A stretch of 5,430 nt of DNA from positions 1-5,430 of the forward strand of contig JAICHC010000239.1 in NCBI GenBank assembly GCA_025922795.1, in the 5' to 3' direction. The position numbers were made by a program, and so were the translations under genes. Under the pieces are notes generated by a model that saw only the letters and a program-made list of their open reading frames with translations, made no database searches and was not told the DNA's origin. This DNA comes from Candidatus Binatia bacterium (lineage in GTDB: Bacteria; Desulfobacterota_B; Binatia; UBA9968). This document shows, one piece after another, positions 5,165 through 5,430 of the stretch (position 1 is its first letter; each line of letters opens with the position of its first letter).

Positions 5165-5430
5165 TGTGCCAGCAGCAACCAGGAGAGTGGCCATAACGGT
5201 GTGCGCCCAACCCGTGGCGATACTCAATGGCCGGTATCTGCCTAGCCTGCCAAGACAAAATCCGCCGGGAAGCGCGAGTGAGTAAGCCCGGACGAGCGCC
5301 GATGCCAAGCGCGTTCTCACCCATCACGGCGTCCCTCCAAAGCAAAGGTAAACCCGCGTGGGACGATAACTCCGCTCGTTCACGCCGAACCATGGCCTGA
5401 ATCGGCGAAAAACTGGCTTGCGAAAAACCA
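5165..5430. other. Terminal stretch with no supported gene
   Basis: No recognisable product on either strand and no clear terminator after the OB-fold gene. On the minus strand one frame enters from the right edge and stops at TGA (5326-5324). That stop overlaps an ATG (5324-5322) with a good GGAGGG 8 nt upstream (5338-5333), but the 58-residue frame it opens (to 5148) is Arg/His/Gly rich, unrecognised and runs into the OB-fold gene. Another minus frame reads hydrophobic pieces but has no start. It may be the decayed or noncoding end of a gene lying to the right. Confidence 0.4.
5383..5407. repeat. Inverted repeat CGCCGA/TCGGCG
   Basis: A 6-bp perfect stem with a 13-nt loop that contains the palindrome CCATGG. 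No U-tract follows on the minus strand; AAAA follows on the plus strand. It is too weak for a terminator call and may be incidental. Confidence 0.25.

Noticed and set aside
5129..5326. Read-through of the TGA at 5326-5324 on the minus strand to join two hydrophobic pieces, as selenocysteine recoding
   Set aside because: No SECIS-like hairpin was seen just downstream and no known selenoprotein context surrounds the codon.
1..5430. CRISPR array, tRNA, rRNA or insertion sequence
   Set aside because: No direct repeat series, cloverleaf, rRNA core or transposase with terminal inverted repeats was visible on either strand.

Overview
The window reads as an ordinary chromosomal stretch of a moderately GC-rich Gram-negative bacterium. 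The long DNA polymerase III delta subunit, a Gram-negative style exported nuclease and a TPP-riboswitch thiS-thiG operon would fit a deltaproteobacterial or neighbouring lineage. That placement is inference only; nothing here fixes the taxon.

Left part (1-859, minus strand): a thiamine thiazole operon. A complete thiS lies 2 nt upstream of thiG, which runs off the left edge. Their leader holds a clear TPP (THI-box) riboswitch aptamer, then an intrinsic terminator ending just before thiS. A 7-bp pairing between the aptamer's 3' core and the terminator's 5' arm could act as an antiterminator, so this looks like a transcription-attenuation switch.

Middle left (about 860-2277, minus strand): a gene for a fumarylacetoacetate hydrolase (FAH) superfamily enzyme. 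Between its stop and the riboswitch lies about 300 bp without an intact gene. It contains what looks like the broken 5' end of a Memo-family (AmmeMemoRadiSam protein B-like) gene with a surviving Shine-Dalgarno. Upstream of the FAH gene are a TTGACA-type promoter candidate with a run of seven C in its spacer and a perfect 13-bp palindrome.

Right part (2384-5164, plus strand): a short unrecognised basic protein gene, then a tightly packed set. holA (delta subunit of the clamp loader, with about 100 extra residues) overlaps by 4 nt a gene for a secreted single-HKD phospholipase D-type nuclease of Nuc size. That gene overlaps by 1 nt a gene for a membrane-anchored OB-fold protein. The last two look translationally coupled and both face outside the cytoplasm, so they may act together on nucleic acid in the envelope. 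This is the least ordinary arrangement in the window.

The final 266 bases (5165-5430) hold no gene that can be supported, only short conflicting minus-strand frames and an inverted repeat.
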